Positions 27,386 to 36,997 of a DNA stretch of 64,000 bases are shown piece by piece. How positions within the stretch are numbered: position 1 is the stretch's first letter; the number at the start of each line of letters is the position of its first letter. The position numbers were made by a program, and so were the translations under genes. The notes beneath the pieces are model-generated. The model did not search any database. It was given only the letters and a program-made list of their open reading frames with translations, and had not been told where the DNA came from. This stretch comes from Burkholderia pyrrocinia (GTDB lineage Bacteria; Pseudomonadota; Gammaproteobacteria; Burkholderiales; Burkholderiaceae), in assembly GCF_018417535.1 (NCBI RefSeq), contig NZ_CP070979.1, positions 124,001-188,000 of the forward strand, given 5' to 3'.

Positions 27386-27730
27386 ATGGACGGGTTCAAG
27401 TACATTGATGGCCCGGTCGCTTTCATGATTCCCCCTTTACCCGCGCATGAAGCCGCAGTGGAGTCCGTCAACGACATCTGCATGCGCCTGTTCGAATCGT
27501 GGTGCGAAACCAGAGCCATCGTCCCGCTTGCCTATCTGATGCATTGCTGGCCGTTGCTCGACATCTGCGAGGCATCGATTCGGCGACTGGCCGAGACGCT
27601 CGAGGAACTGGAGAAATTCCACCCGGAAACGTTGGGAGAAGGCGAGGTTCAACTTCTCCGACGGCTGGGTTCGCACGCCGGCGGCATCGCTTTTCATCCG
27701 GCCGGGGACGCCGTCGCGCCGCTCGGGTAA
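27386..27730 (+). CDS. hypothetical protein after the T6SS arm
   Basis: The product is a 114-residue helical soluble protein with EAAVESVNDICMRLFESWCE and a Glu/Leu-rich helix (RLAETLEELEKF). No recognised domain. An ATG at 27425 is an alternative start; neither has a strong ribosome site. It lies 185 bases after tagF and just before a response regulator gene. It is plausible as coding because of G/C-ended codons, but the function is unknown. Confidence 0.6.
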   Translation: MDGFKYIDGPVAFMIPPLPAHEAAVESVNDICMRLFESWCETRAIVPLAYLMHCWPLLDICEASIRRLAETLEELEKFHPETLGEGEVQLLRRLGSHAGGIAFHPAGDAVAPLG

Positions 27731-27780
27731 GCGATCGCGGGTTGTGTCAGACGGAGGAGGGCGCCGCCCAGGCTTCTTTG

Positions 27781-27786
27781 TATAAT
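27781..27786 (+). promoter_or_regulatory. consensus -10 hexamer upstream of the response regulator gene
   Basis: A perfect TATAAT stands in an otherwise GC-rich stretch, 63 bases before the ATG at 27850. No matching -35 is visible at 16-18 bases, so an activator may be required if this is the promoter. Confidence 0.4.
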
Positions 27787-27849
27787 CGCGGCAAAGATCA
27801 GCTCCAACGTATCGACTCCTGATGCCGCCCGTCGAGGGTGGCTCCACCC

Positions 27850-28482
27850 ATGATCCAAACACTGATTGCCGATGATCACGCGATCGTCCGCAGCGGCCTG
27901 AAGCAGATCATTGCGACGACCACCGACATCGTCGTCGTCGACGAGGCTGCGCGCGGCACCGAAGTGATCGACAAGCTGCGCGCCCGCCGCGTCGATCTGC
28001 TGCTGCTCGACATGACGATGCCGGGCATCAACGGTGTCGCGTTGATTCGCCGGGTGCGTATCGAGTATCCCGCGTTGCCGATCCTCGTGCTGAGCATCCA
28101 CAACGAGGCTCAGGTCGTGTCGCGCGCGTTGCGCGCCGGCGCGACGGGCTACGTGACCAAGGACAGCGATCCCGACATCCTGCTCGCAGCCATGCGCAAG
28201 CTTGCTGCTGGCGGCCGATTCATCGATCCGACGCTCGTGGATGCCGTCGTTTTCGAGACACACGCCGAAGGCGCCCCGCCGCATGAAATCCTGTCAAACC
28301 GGGAGTTTCAGGTCTTGCAGATGCTTGCGGCGGGGCAGAGCATCAACGAGATCGCGGAATCGTTCTCGCTCAGCGCGAAAACCATCAGCACGCACAAGAT
28401 GCGACTGATGCAGAAGCTCAATCTGAACAACAACGCGGAATTGATCCGCTATGCGATCAAGCACGGGATTGTCGGGGAGTGA
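27850..28482 (+). CDS. LuxR-family two-component response regulator (NarL/FixJ type)
   Basis: The 210-residue protein has a receiver domain with acidic pair DD at residues 8-9, phospho-acceptor Asp54 in LLLDMTMPG and Lys in YVTKDSD, then a LuxR helix-turn-helix (LSNREFQVLQMLAAGQSINEIAE, here in part LSNREFQVLQML, and LSAKTISTHKMRLMQKL). It should bind DNA when phosphorylated. No histidine kinase gene is adjacent, so it is an orphan. A GTG at 27838 is an alternative start. Position right after the T6SS suggests, but does not prove, that it regulates that locus. Confidence 0.93.
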   Translation: MIQTLIADDHAIVRSGLKQIIATTTDIVVVDEAARGTEVIDKLRARRVDLLLLDMTMPGINGVALIRRVRIEYPALPILVLSIHNEAQVVSRALRAGATGYVTKDSDPDILLAAMRKLAAGGRFIDPTLVDAVVFETHAEGAPPHEILSNREFQVLQMLAAGQSINEIAESFSLSAKTISTHKMRLMQKLNLNNNAELIRYAIKHGIVGE

Positions 28483-28738
28483 ATGGGTATGTCGGCATGC
28501 CTTGCCGTCGATCCTTTCCGACGACTCGATTCTTCCGGTTGCTGCACGCAATCGTCATGATGGCTGGTGTGAGGCCATGCTCTCTCCGAGATCTGCCGCC
28601 GCATAACCGTCGTGGCAGCCTGCTCGCGATGAAAGGTTAATTGCGCACGCAACGACTTCGAACGAACCGTTGACGGCTCGCACGCAGTTGGAGCATTCGT
28701 CGAGCCGACTCGGTGCGAAATTGGCCCGCACCCTGATG

Positions 28739-29206
28739 CAGGGCGATTGCATGAAACGTCGGGAATTATGAAGGACTGCTCACGCATCGTTTGGGGGCCC
28801 TTGCCGGCGCGTCCCGATGCGGTCGTGCTCTTTTTCGACTTCGCGATGGTCGATCATGTAGTCGTAGCCCCTGAAGCCTGCGGATCACGTGCAAAGCCAT
28901 CGAGTGACTGTCGCAGGTGTGCGAGCAGTGTGGGCTGATTTTCCTTGACCGCGAGAACATCGTTCGCCCCGGCCGCCACGATGCGTCTGGCGATCTCGTC
29001 CGGCACCATCGGCATTTCGGTCAGATCGTGCGCTGGCGCGCGGCTGTGTGGGTCTTTCAAATCACCGAAGGCTTCTTCAATACTCGGGACGTCGTCGCGC
29101 ATCGTTTCGCCGTGCAAAAGACGATAGTTAACGAGCTTCCGCGCTTGGTTACAAGCCTCTCCTGCAAGTGCTTGATTGTTATCCCCGCTTCATGCAATCG
29201 CCCTGC
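28739..29206 (-). mobile_element. internally deleted ISAs1-type insertion element with both inverted repeats
   Basis: The left end (28739-28758) reads CAGGGCGATTGCATGAAACG; the right end (29187-29206) is the reverse complement of CAGGGCGATTGCATGAAGCG, matching at 19 of 20 positions. Between them lies only about 468 bases, with transposase fragments on the minus strand. A full element of this family is about 1.2-1.4 kb. No matching target duplication is seen at the flanks (CACCCTGATG left, CTCGTGCCGC right). Such a deletion derivative could be mobilised by a transposase supplied elsewhere. Confidence 0.75.
28784..29117 (-). pseudogene. ISAs1 family transposase remnant (deleted and frameshifted)
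   Basis: From 29117 leftward the frame reads the N-terminal EEAFGDLKDPHSR, then jumps to PDEIARRIVAAGANDVLAV and KENQPTLLAHLRQS, a segment normally far downstream in ISAs1 transposases; the intervening catalytic part is missing. After ASGATTT the frame stops, but another frame continues GYDYMIDHREVEKEHDRIGT, matching the DHGRIETR block of the family. So there is both an internal deletion and a frameshift. It cannot encode an active enzyme. Confidence 0.8.
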
Positions 29207-29220
29207 TCGTGCCGCAAAGG

Positions 29221-29239
29221 GCCTGACACTCTCTGACAA
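29221..29239 (+). promoter_or_regulatory. CTGAC-N5-CTGAC direct-repeat element, copy 3
   Basis: GCCTGACACTCTCTGACA lies about 105 bases upstream of the PAAR start at 29344 and about 15 bases outside the right end of the ISAs1-type element. The coordinate is good to about one base. Copy 4 (43004-43022) has the identical 18 bases on the other strand and also lies 14 bases from an ISAs1-type end. Confidence 0.5.
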
Positions 29240-29343
29240 CTCATCAGGCAAATACCGGTTAGTTTCCCACGCAACGATTGATGAACGAAGCGGCATCGAT
29301 CCCGAGAATTCGTTCGGATCGAACCGCCTGTGGGAGCGCACGC

Positions 29344-29595
29344 ATGAGAGACGAGCAGGGCCGCGACATGGCCCGTCTGGGTGATACGACCGATCACGGC
29401 GGCAAGGTGATCGAAGCGGCAACGGATCTGACCCACATGGGTATCCGCGTCGCGTTGGACGGCCACCTCGTCGAGTGCCCGAAGTGCGGCGGAGTCTATC
29501 CGATCCTCGCCACCGGCAAGTTCACCCATCGTGACACACGGGTCGCCTATCACGGCGACAAGACCACCTGCGGCGCGACGCTGCTGCCTGCCTGA
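29344..29595 (+). CDS. PAAR-domain protein (T6SS spike tip)
   Basis: The 83-residue protein contains the full PAAR pattern: MARLGDTTDHGGKVIEAA, IRVALDGHLVECPKCGG and YHGDKTTCGATLLP. Conserved His and Cys residues bind the metal at the cone tip. GGGAG lies 8 bases before the ATG at 29344; an internal ATG at 29368 is the shorter choice. It is 11 bases upstream of vgrG, so the two are clearly co-expressed and the product should cap that VgrG and help load the Rhs effector, which has no PAAR domain of its own. Confidence 0.93.
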   Translation: MRDEQGRDMARLGDTTDHGGKVIEAATDLTHMGIRVALDGHLVECPKCGGVYPILATGKFTHRDTRVAYHGDKTTCGATLLPA

Positions 29596-29606
29596 CCGGT
29601 TCCACT

Positions 29607-32381
29607 ATGTTCAATCCCTTGCAAGCGCGCACGCTTGCCGTGTCGGGCGCGGCGCTGCCCGCCTATGGCGTCGACGGCACGCCAATCCTGCAGCCGGTGC
29701 GCCTGTCCGGCACTGAGGCGATCGGCGAACTGTTCGAGTACACGGTCGAACTCAAGACCCCCGACGCCCTCGCATTCGCCCCAAGCGTGGCCGCCAATGT
29801 CGACCTCGACCGCATCGTCGGCACCGAGGTAACCGTCTCGATCGAACTGGAAGGGATCGGCCGACCTGTTCCGGGGCTGCCGGGGGCGGCCAACATTGGC
29901 GCCGGCACGCGCGAGATCACCGGGCTCGTGACCGCCGCGCGGATCGTGCGCGAGGATGGCCGCTCGATCGTCTACGCGCTTACGCTGCGTCCGTGGCTGT
30001 GGCTCGCGACGAAGAACCAGGACTGCCGCGTGTTCCAGAACATGACCGTGGTGGAGATCACCGACGCGGTGCTGTCGGCGTACACGTTCCCGGTCGAGAA
30101 GCGTCTGTATGGGCCCGCGCCGCAGACGCCGTATCCGGCCCGCGACACCCAGCGACAGCACTGGCAGAGCGACTTCGAGTTCATCGCGATGCTGTGGCAG
30201 GAGTGGGGCCTCTACTGGTGGTTCGAGCACTCGGACGGCAAGCAGCGGCTGGTGCTGACCGATGCGATGGCCGCGCACCAGCCGCACGGCGACGCGTATC
30301 GGACGATCCGCTACGAAGCGCCGACGGGTAAGCGCATGGATGAAGAGCATATCCACGCGCTGTCGCTCACGAGCGAACTGACGACCGGTGCGGTGACGGT
30401 GGTCGACTACGACTACCTGCAGCCCGGCGCTCGTCTGACCGCGCGGCAGCAGGATCCGCGCGACACCGGACATGCTGAGCAGGAAGAATACGCGTGGGGC
30501 GATTATGCGCAGCCGCAGGCCGGCACGGCCGCGGCCAACCGGCCGCGGGACGAAGCGGCGCATCTGGCCCGCGTGCGGCTGGAAGCGTTGCGCTGCCAGG
30601 GCAAGCGCGCCCGCGGCGCGGGCAAGTTGCGCGGCCTGCAGGCGGGACGCACGTTCACCCTTACGCACTACCCGCAGCAGGCCGGCAACCGCGAATACCT
30701 CGTTGTCTCGAGCCGGCTCGTGATCGAGGAAGTGGGCGAGGCCAGCGGCGCCGGCCAGCAGTACCACTGCGAAGCCAACTTCGAACTGCAGCCGACCAAC
30801 GAACCGTTCCGCCTGCTGCGCACGATTGCGCGGCCGCGCGTGCATGGGCCGGAATACGCGATCGTCACCGGCCCGAAGGATCAGGAGATCTGGACCGACG
30901 CCCAGGGCCGCATCAAGCTCCAGTTCCTCTGGGATCGCCTGGGCAAGAAGGACGAGCGCTCCAGCTGCTGGGTGCGGGTGTCGTCGCCATGGCAGGGCAA
31001 CCAGTTCGGCGCGATGCACCTGCCGCGCATCGGCCAGGAGGTGATTGTCGATTTCATCAACGGCGATCCGGATCTGCCGATCGTGATGGGCCGGGTCGTC
31101 AATGCGCACAACGAAGCCGGCTGGAAGCTGCCCGACAATCACGCGCTGTCCGGATTCCGCAGCCGCGAAATCGGCGGCGCACGCGCCAACCATTTCCTGC
31201 AGGACGACACGAAAGGGCAGATCCAGACGCAGCTCGCGAGCGACCATGGTGCGTCACAACTGAGCCTGGGCCACATCACGCGGGTGGAAGGCAACACCGG
31301 CCGCCGCGAGGCGCGTGGCGAAGGCCTCGAGCTGCGCACCGACCGCGATGGCGTGGTGCGTGCCGCGCGCGGCCTGCTGGTGACGACCGAAGCCCGGCCT
31401 AACGCGCGATCGCACGCGAAGGACATGGGCGAGACCGTGGCACGCCTCACGCAAGCGCGCGAGCTGCAGGAAAGCATGGCGGGGCTCGCGCAGCAACACG
31501 AGGCCCAAGGCTCGAACGACAGCCAACGCGAAATCGCGAAGGCGATCAAGGCGCAGAACGACGCGATCCGCGGCGGCACGAAGACCGGCGACAACCCGTT
31601 CCCCGAGTTCGCCGAGCCGCACCTGACGCTGTCGAGCCCCGCCGGCATCCAGTTGACGACGGCCGGCAGCACGCATCTGGCGAGCGACGAGCACTTGGCG
31701 GTCAGCACGGGTGGAGATGTCGGTTTCGCGACCGGCAAATCGTTTTTCGCGAGTATCGCGAATGCGTTCTCGCTGTTCGTGCACAAGCTCGGCATTCGTC
31801 TCGTGGCGGCTTCGGGCAAGGTGCGCATCCAGGCGCAGCAGGACGAGGTCGAGATCATCGCGAAGAAGGTCGTCGAGCTGATGAGCACGACTGACTGGAT
31901 CAACGTGACCGGCAAGCAGGGCATCCGTCTGAGCGGCGGGGGGAGCGCACTGGAAATCAGCGCGGCGGGCATTGTGGGGTTCACGCATGGCAAGTTCCTC
32001 GTGCACGCGGGAAGCCACGGGACGGACGGTCCGCAGGGCAAGGGCGCGGGCTTCCCGCCGTCGCCGCAGTCCGGCCCGGGGCAACTGGAATTGCTGCGTC
32101 ACTACGCGGGCGGCCAGCCGGTCAAGCACAGCGAGTGGACGGTGACGGACAGCCTGGGCGCCGTGCATCGCGGCACGCTGGATGCGGCCGGCCGTGCGAT
32201 CGCGAGCGGTCTGGCGCCCGGTGCCGTGCGTGTGCATTTCGGCCGGGACCCGCACGATCCGTGGGCGGCCGACAGCTATCTGAAGCCGCCGAGCTGGCGG
32301 CCGTCCGATGCGGCCGGCACGACCCCAACGGGTGCCACAGCCTCGAACGACGCGCTGCCCGCCGTCGTGCCTTTCGTCTAA
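29607..32381 (+). CDS. vgrG: T6SS spike protein VgrG (TssI) with DUF2345 and C-terminal extension
   Basis: The 924-residue protein has the gp27-like base (ELFEYTVELKTPDALAF opening, WQSDFEFIAMLWQEWGLYW), the OB-fold (GRIKLQFLWDR, SSCWVRVSSPWQGNQFG, GQEVIVDFINGDPDLPIVMG) and a beta-helix, then a DUF2345 region from about residue 640 (PHLTLSSPAGIQLTTAGS). A C-terminal extension (about residues 820-924) contains ELLRHYAGGQPVKHSEWTV and a Pro/Thr/Ala tail. That extension is likely the docking platform for the Rhs effector encoded 20 bases downstream. No obvious catalytic effector motif is seen in it. Confidence 0.96.
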   Translation: MFNPLQARTLAVSGAALPAYGVDGTPILQPVRLSGTEAIGELFEYTVELKTPDALAFAPSVAANVDLDRIVGTEVTVSIELEGIGRPVPGLPGAANIGAGTREITGLVTAARIVREDGRSIVYALTLRPWLWLATKNQDCRVFQNMTVVEITDAVLSAYTFPVEKRLYGPAPQTPYPARDTQRQHWQSDFEFIAMLWQEWGLYWWFEHSDGKQRLVLTDAMAAHQPHGDAYRTIRYEAPTGKRMDEEHIHALSLTSELTTGAVTVVDYDYLQPGARLTARQQDPRDTGHAEQEEYAWGDYAQPQAGTAAANRPRDEAAHLARVRLEALRCQGKRARGAGKLRGLQAGRTFTLTHYPQQAGNREYLVVSSRLVIEEVGEASGAGQQYHCEANFELQPTNEPFRLLRTIARPRVHGPEYAIVTGPKDQEIWTDAQGRIKLQFLWDRLGKKDERSSCWVRVSSPWQGNQFGAMHLPRIGQEVIVDFINGDPDLPIVMGRVVNAHNEAGWKLPDNHALSGFRSREIGGARANHFLQDDTKGQIQTQLASDHGASQLSLGHITRVEGNTGRREARGEGLELRTDRDGVVRAARGLLVTTEARPNARSHAKDMGETVARLTQARELQESMAGLAQQHEAQGSNDSQREIAKAIKAQNDAIRGGTKTGDNPFPEFAEPHLTLSSPAGIQLTTAGSTHLASDEHLAVSTGGDVGFATGKSFFASIANAFSLFVHKLGIRLVAASGKVRIQAQQDEVEIIAKKVVELMSTTDWINVTGKQGIRLSGGGSALEISAAGIVGFTHGKFLVHAGSHGTDGPQGKGAGFPPSPQSGPGQLELLRHYAGGQPVKHSEWTVTDSLGAVHRGTLDAAGRAIASGLAPGAVRVHFGRDPHDPWAADSYLKPPSWRPSDAAGTTPTGATASNDALPAVVPFV

Positions 32382-32401
32382 GAACCCGATTCCTCACGTA
32401 G

Positions 32402-35400
32402 ATGGCAACCCACTCCCAGTCTGTCCAATCCGCGGTCGACACCGCGGTCGTTCCGCTCGATCAGGTGCTGGTCGCCGATGTGGCGACCGGCGCCCACCGC
32501 TTCGATGCGTGGCTGCAATCCTTCAGCCACGGCTATGTGACGCTGCACGGCGTCAAGGAAGTTGCGGAGGCCCTGCCGGTGCTTGGCAACATCCTGGCGG
32601 CGGTCGACGTATGCGGCGATATCGCGACGCTGATCGAGGCCCACCGCAAGGGGCCCGGCAAGGAGCCGGGCACGATCGAGGAATTGCTGCAGTGGGCGAG
32701 CCTGGCGATCAACCTGATCGGCGTGCTGCCGGTGCCGCCGGGCACCGCGGCGGCCCGCATGTCGCTGCGCCCGACGCTGGGCATCGTGCGGCAGCAGGTC
32801 AAGGCCGGCGTCAAGGACCTGGGCATGGCGATCGTCGGGGTGATCGAAGGGCACTTCACGGCCACGCTGATGGGGGAGCTGGAGCCCTTCGTCACCAAAG
32901 CCCAGGCGCACCTGCCGGAACTGCTGAAGGACTGCGGCAACGAGGCCGGGAAGTTCCTCAACACGCTCGCCCAGGCGCTGGATCAGCTGGCGGCCGGGCA
33001 CCTGACCGACCCCAACGCGGACCTGCAGGCCGCGAGCCGGCGACTGTCCAAGGTCTCCGCCCATGCTGTGGTGCACGATCCGCTCAAGACGCTGGACAAC
33101 GTGTTCGGGGCGGTCTGGGAGGTCGGCAAGGCGGGCGTCAAGGTCGAGGCCAACGCTACCGGCGCGGTGGTGGCGGCCGTCGTGCCCACGGCGGCGATCC
33201 ACCAGATGGCCGCCGAGCTGCGCGCCTTCATTCCGGTGGTGAAGCGTCAGCTGGCGCGTCTGTCCAGCCAGGACGTCGGCACGGTCATGCACCTGCTCAC
33301 CGTGCTGGCGAGCGCGATCCAGATGTACAAACAGAAGCGGCCGCCTGTCGTCGGCGCCGTCAAGCCGCACGAGCCCACCCAGGCGAAGAAGCAGCACGCG
33401 GGCGACCAGGTGCAGCCGCGCCATGACGAAGTGCCCCCGCGCAAACCCGGCGTCGGGGCCTGTAAGGCCTGCCAACTGGGCCAGCCGGCCGCGGGCACCG
33501 TGGACTCGATCGGCTTCGCGCTGGGCGAGGAATCGATCAGCCACGCCGATTTCGAACTGCCGGGGGTGTTGCCGCTCGACTGGACCCGCACCTACCGCTC
33601 GAACTTCGGTGGACACGAGACGGACGGCCCGCTGGGCCCGCGCTGGACCACGCCGTTCCACGCCAGCTTCGAAGTGCGCGGCGAGACGCTGGTCTACCAC
33701 GATGCGTCGGGGCGCAGTCTCGACTACCCGTTGTTCGCGCTCGGCCACGCCCATTACGACGCGATCGAGCAGCACACGGTCACGCGCGAATCCGAATCAA
33801 GCATTCGTATTGCGCGCGGTGCCGACCTCACCGAGCGTTACGAGCGTCAGGGCAGCCGCTTCCGGCTGACGGCGATCGCGGATCGCCAGGGCAACGCAAT
33901 CTCGCTCGCCTACGCCGACGGGCGGCTGGCGACCCTCACCAGCAGCGCCGGCGCGGTGGCGGCCGTCACCCACGACGCGCAGGGGCGCGTTGAACACATC
34001 GAACTGCTGGACGAAGCCGGCCAGCCCATCCGCACGCTGGCCCGCTACCGCTACGACGACGCGGGCGACCTGGTCGCCGCCGCCGACGAGCATGGCGCGG
34101 CGCGTAGTTATGCGTATGCGCACCACCTGCTCACCCGCTACACGGACCGCACCGGGCGCGGCATGAACCTGCAGTGGGACGGCACGCACCTGGACGCCAA
34201 GGCGATCCGCGAGTGGGCCGACGACGGCACCTTCGATACGCGCCTCGAATGGCACGAGCGGCTGCGCCTGACCTTCGTCACCGACGCGTATGGCCAGGTG
34301 ACGCAGCACTACTACGACGTCGACGGTTACCCGTACCGGGTCGTGCATCCGGACCGCACCGAGGAGTGGTTCTTCCGCGACGCGGCCAAGAACGTGACGC
34401 GTCGCGTGCATGCCGACGGCGCCGAGGAGCACTTCACGTGGGATGCGCGCGGCAACCTGACTGCGCACACCGCGCGCGATGGCCGCACCGGGTACTTCGT
34501 GCATGACGACCAGGACAACCTGACCGGCATCCAGGACCCCGAAGGCTATCGCTGGGAACGCTACTACGACAGCAAGGGGCGGGTGACCGAAGCGATCGAT
34601 CCGCTCGGGCGCGTGACGCAGTATGCGTACAACGGTGCCGGCATGCCGGTGGCGATCACCGATCCGAAGGGCGGCGTCAAGTCGCTGCAGTGGGGCGCGG
34701 ACGGACAGCTTGCGAGCTACACCGACTGCTCGGGCAAGACCGCGACGTGGCAGTACGACGAACGCGGCCAGCTGGTGGCCGCGAAGAACGCCGCGGGCGA
34801 GACGACCCGATACGAATACGCGGCCGGGCAGCTTGCGGCGGTGATTCGGCCGGACGGCAGCCGCGAGAGCTTCGAGCGCGATGCCGAGGGGCGGCTGCTC
34901 GCGCATACCGACGCGCTGCGGCGCCAGACACGCTACCGCTATACGCCCGCCGGGCTGATCGCGGGGCGCGCCGACGCGCGTGGCGGCGAACTGGCCTACC
35001 TGTGGGATCGGCTCGGCCGGCTCACCGGGCTGCGCAACGAGAACGGCCGGGAATACCGTTTCGACTACGATGCGGCGGGCCGACCGGTTGCCGAGACGGA
35101 CTTCGATGGCAAGGTGACGCAGTATGTGCGCGACCCGGCCAGCGGGCGGGTCACGCACCAGCTTGCCGGCGACGGGGTGCAGGCCTTCGAGTTCGACGCG
35201 ATGGGACGCCTGGCGCGGCGTCGCGGCTGGCAGACACCGTACGCCAGCCAGGGACGTGAGCGCCTGGTGCCGCCAGCAGGCGCGCAGGTCGACGAGGAAG
35301 CGTTCGCCTACGACGGCCTGGGCCGGCTGCTGCAGGCGGCCAACGGCGCGAGCCGGGTGCAGCGCGTCTACGACGCGGTGGGCAACCTGCAGCGCGAGCA

Positions 35401-36997
35401 ACTGGCGATGCGGGTGGGCGCTGATGAGCATCATGCCGTGTGGCGGCACGAATACAACGAGCTGGACGTGCGCACGGCCACGGTCCGCCCGGACGGCCAC
35501 CGGCTGGACTGGCTGACCTATGGGTCGGGCCACGTGCATGGGCTGCTGCTCGACGGGCAAGGTGTGGTCGACTTCGAGCGCGACGACGGGCACCGGGAGA
35601 CGAGCCGCGCGCTCGGCAACGGGCTGAAGCAAGCGAGCGCCTACGATGCGGCGGGGCGCCTGGCGCACCAGTTGCTGCAGGGCACGGGCGGGCGGCTGGC
35701 CGAGCGGCGCTACGGCTACGACGCGGCCGGGCAGCTGGAGCGGATCGCCGACCTGCGGCGCGGCACGCTCAGCTATGCGTACGATCCGGTGGGGCGGCTC
35801 ACACGCGCGCAGTCGTCGCTGGGCGTCGAGACGTTTGCGTTCGACCCGGCCGGCAACCTGCTGAAGACCACCGAGCGGGACGACCATGGCCTGGATGCGG
35901 GCAACCGGCAGCCGGCGCTGCTCGACAACCTGCTGAAGGACTACGCGGGCACGCATTACGCGTACGACGAGCAAGGTAACCTGCGCGAGCGCACCACCCA
36001 CGGCACGAAGACGGTGTTCGGTTGGGACAGCTTCAACCGGATGGTGTCGGCGCGTACTCAGGAGATGGACGCGCGGTACGTGTACGACGCGCTGGGGCGG
36101 CGGATCGCGAAGGTGACCGAGCCGCAGCTGCACGCGCATCCGATGGCGGGCAGCAGCTATGCGCAGATGGAGCGCCAGCGGCTGAAGCAGGCGCACGGCT
36201 ATGGGCTGACGCTGTACGGGTGGGACGGCGACACGCTGGCGTACGAGACGGCGTGGGAACAGCGCACGACCACGCACTACGTGTACGAGCCGGGCAGCTT
36301 TACGCCGCTGCTGCAGGCGAGCGGGCCGATGGCGGACGGAGATAACGGGCCACCGCGGCTGGCCTCGGTGGCGTACTATCATTGCGATCAGATCGGCACG
36401 CCGCAGGAACTGAGCGACGGCACGGGCGCGCTGGCGTGGAGCGCGCATTACCGGGCGTGGGGCGAGGCGAAGGAGGCGATCAGCGAGGCGGCGAGGAAGG
36501 CGGGGATTCGGAATCCGATCCGCTTCGCGGGCCAGTACTTCGATGCCGAGACGGGGCTGCACTATAACCGGCATCGGTACTACGATCCGACGTCGGGACG
36601 GTTCATTAGCAAGGACCCGATCGGGCTGGCCGGGGGCATCAACGTTTATGCGTATGCGCCTAATCCCATAGCTTGGACTGACCCATTAGGTCTCGCAGGC
36701 GACGAAACGTTGATGCCAGGCCCCTTTGCCAAGGAATCCATACCAGCACGCGGGCCGGAACGTGACTTTACTTTAGAGGAAAGGCAGAAAATCAACACGA
36801 TCGGGTATCAGGATGGTTGCCATACGTGTGGCTCGACAGACCCCGGAACCAAGAGCGGCGATTTTATTCCCGACCACCAAACGCCGAACGCGCTGAACGA
36901 GCAAGGGAAGCCCCAACGCCTTTATCCTCATTGCAGGCGGTGTAGTCTCAAACAGGGTGGCCAGGTCACGCAAGCAAAGAGAAGGAATGGCCAATGA
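32402..36997 (+). CDS. T6SS Rhs-family effector with C-terminal HNH-like nuclease toxin
   Basis: The 1531-residue protein has an N-terminal helical, partly hydrophobic region (about 1-350), then an Rhs core full of YD repeats (for example YDYDERG-type strings such as YAYDEQGNLRERTT) and the core-end motif PIRFAGQYFDAETGLHYNRH, RYYDPTSGRFISKDPIGLAG. The autoproteolysis-type DPLGL follows. The last 99 residues (about 1433-1531) are the variable toxin: CHTC, DFIPDHQTPNAL, then CRRC and QGGQV, a two-CxxC zinc site around a DH motif, as in His-Me/HNH finger nucleases. Base composition drops in GC at about 36650. It starts 20 bases after vgrG. Confidence 0.92.
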   Translation: MATHSQSVQSAVDTAVVPLDQVLVADVATGAHRFDAWLQSFSHGYVTLHGVKEVAEALPVLGNILAAVDVCGDIATLIEAHRKGPGKEPGTIEELLQWASLAINLIGVLPVPPGTAAARMSLRPTLGIVRQQVKAGVKDLGMAIVGVIEGHFTATLMGELEPFVTKAQAHLPELLKDCGNEAGKFLNTLAQALDQLAAGHLTDPNADLQAASRRLSKVSAHAVVHDPLKTLDNVFGAVWEVGKAGVKVEANATGAVVAAVVPTAAIHQMAAELRAFIPVVKRQLARLSSQDVGTVMHLLTVLASAIQMYKQKRPPVVGAVKPHEPTQAKKQHAGDQVQPRHDEVPPRKPGVGACKACQLGQPAAGTVDSIGFALGEESISHADFELPGVLPLDWTRTYRSNFGGHETDGPLGPRWTTPFHASFEVRGETLVYHDASGRSLDYPLFALGHAHYDAIEQHTVTRESESSIRIARGADLTERYERQGSRFRLTAIADRQGNAISLAYADGRLATLTSSAGAVAAVTHDAQGRVEHIELLDEAGQPIRTLARYRYDDAGDLVAAADEHGAARSYAYAHHLLTRYTDRTGRGMNLQWDGTHLDAKAIREWADDGTFDTRLEWHERLRLTFVTDAYGQVTQHYYDVDGYPYRVVHPDRTEEWFFRDAAKNVTRRVHADGAEEHFTWDARGNLTAHTARDGRTGYFVHDDQDNLTGIQDPEGYRWERYYDSKGRVTEAIDPLGRVTQYAYNGAGMPVAITDPKGGVKSLQWGADGQLASYTDCSGKTATWQYDERGQLVAAKNAAGETTRYEYAAGQLAAVIRPDGSRESFERDAEGRLLAHTDALRRQTRYRYTPAGLIAGRADARGGELAYLWDRLGRLTGLRNENGREYRFDYDAAGRPVAETDFDGKVTQYVRDPASGRVTHQLAGDGVQAFEFDAMGRLARRRGWQTPYASQGRERLVPPAGAQVDEEAFAYDGLGRLLQAANGASRVQRVYDAVGNLQREQLAMRVGADEHHAVWRHEYNELDVRTATVRPDGHRLDWLTYGSGHVHGLLLDGQGVVDFERDDGHRETSRALGNGLKQASAYDAAGRLAHQLLQGTGGRLAERRYGYDAAGQLERIADLRRGTLSYAYDPVGRLTRAQSSLGVETFAFDPAGNLLKTTERDDHGLDAGNRQPALLDNLLKDYAGTHYAYDEQGNLRERTTHGTKTVFGWDSFNRMVSARTQEMDARYVYDALGRRIAKVTEPQLHAHPMAGSSYAQMERQRLKQAHGYGLTLYGWDGDTLAYETAWEQRTTTHYVYEPGSFTPLLQASGPMADGDNGPPRLASVAYYHCDQIGTPQELSDGTGALAWSAHYRAWGEAKEAISEAARKAGIRNPIRFAGQYFDAETGLHYNRHRYYDPTSGRFISKDPIGLAGGINVYAYAPNPIAWTDPLGLAGDETLMPGPFAKESIPARGPERDFTLEERQKINTIGYQDGCHTCGSTDPGTKSGDFIPDHQTPNALNEQGKPQRLYPHCRRCSLKQGGQVTQAKRRNGQ

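Noticed and set aside
28739..29206. The ISAs1-type remnant as an intact insertion sequence
   Set aside because: Transposase lacks its catalytic middle and is frameshifted; no target duplication found.
33797..36574. 925-codon open frame opposite the rhs core
   Set aside because: Arises from the GC-rich YD-repeat coding sequence; no domain and no ribosome site.
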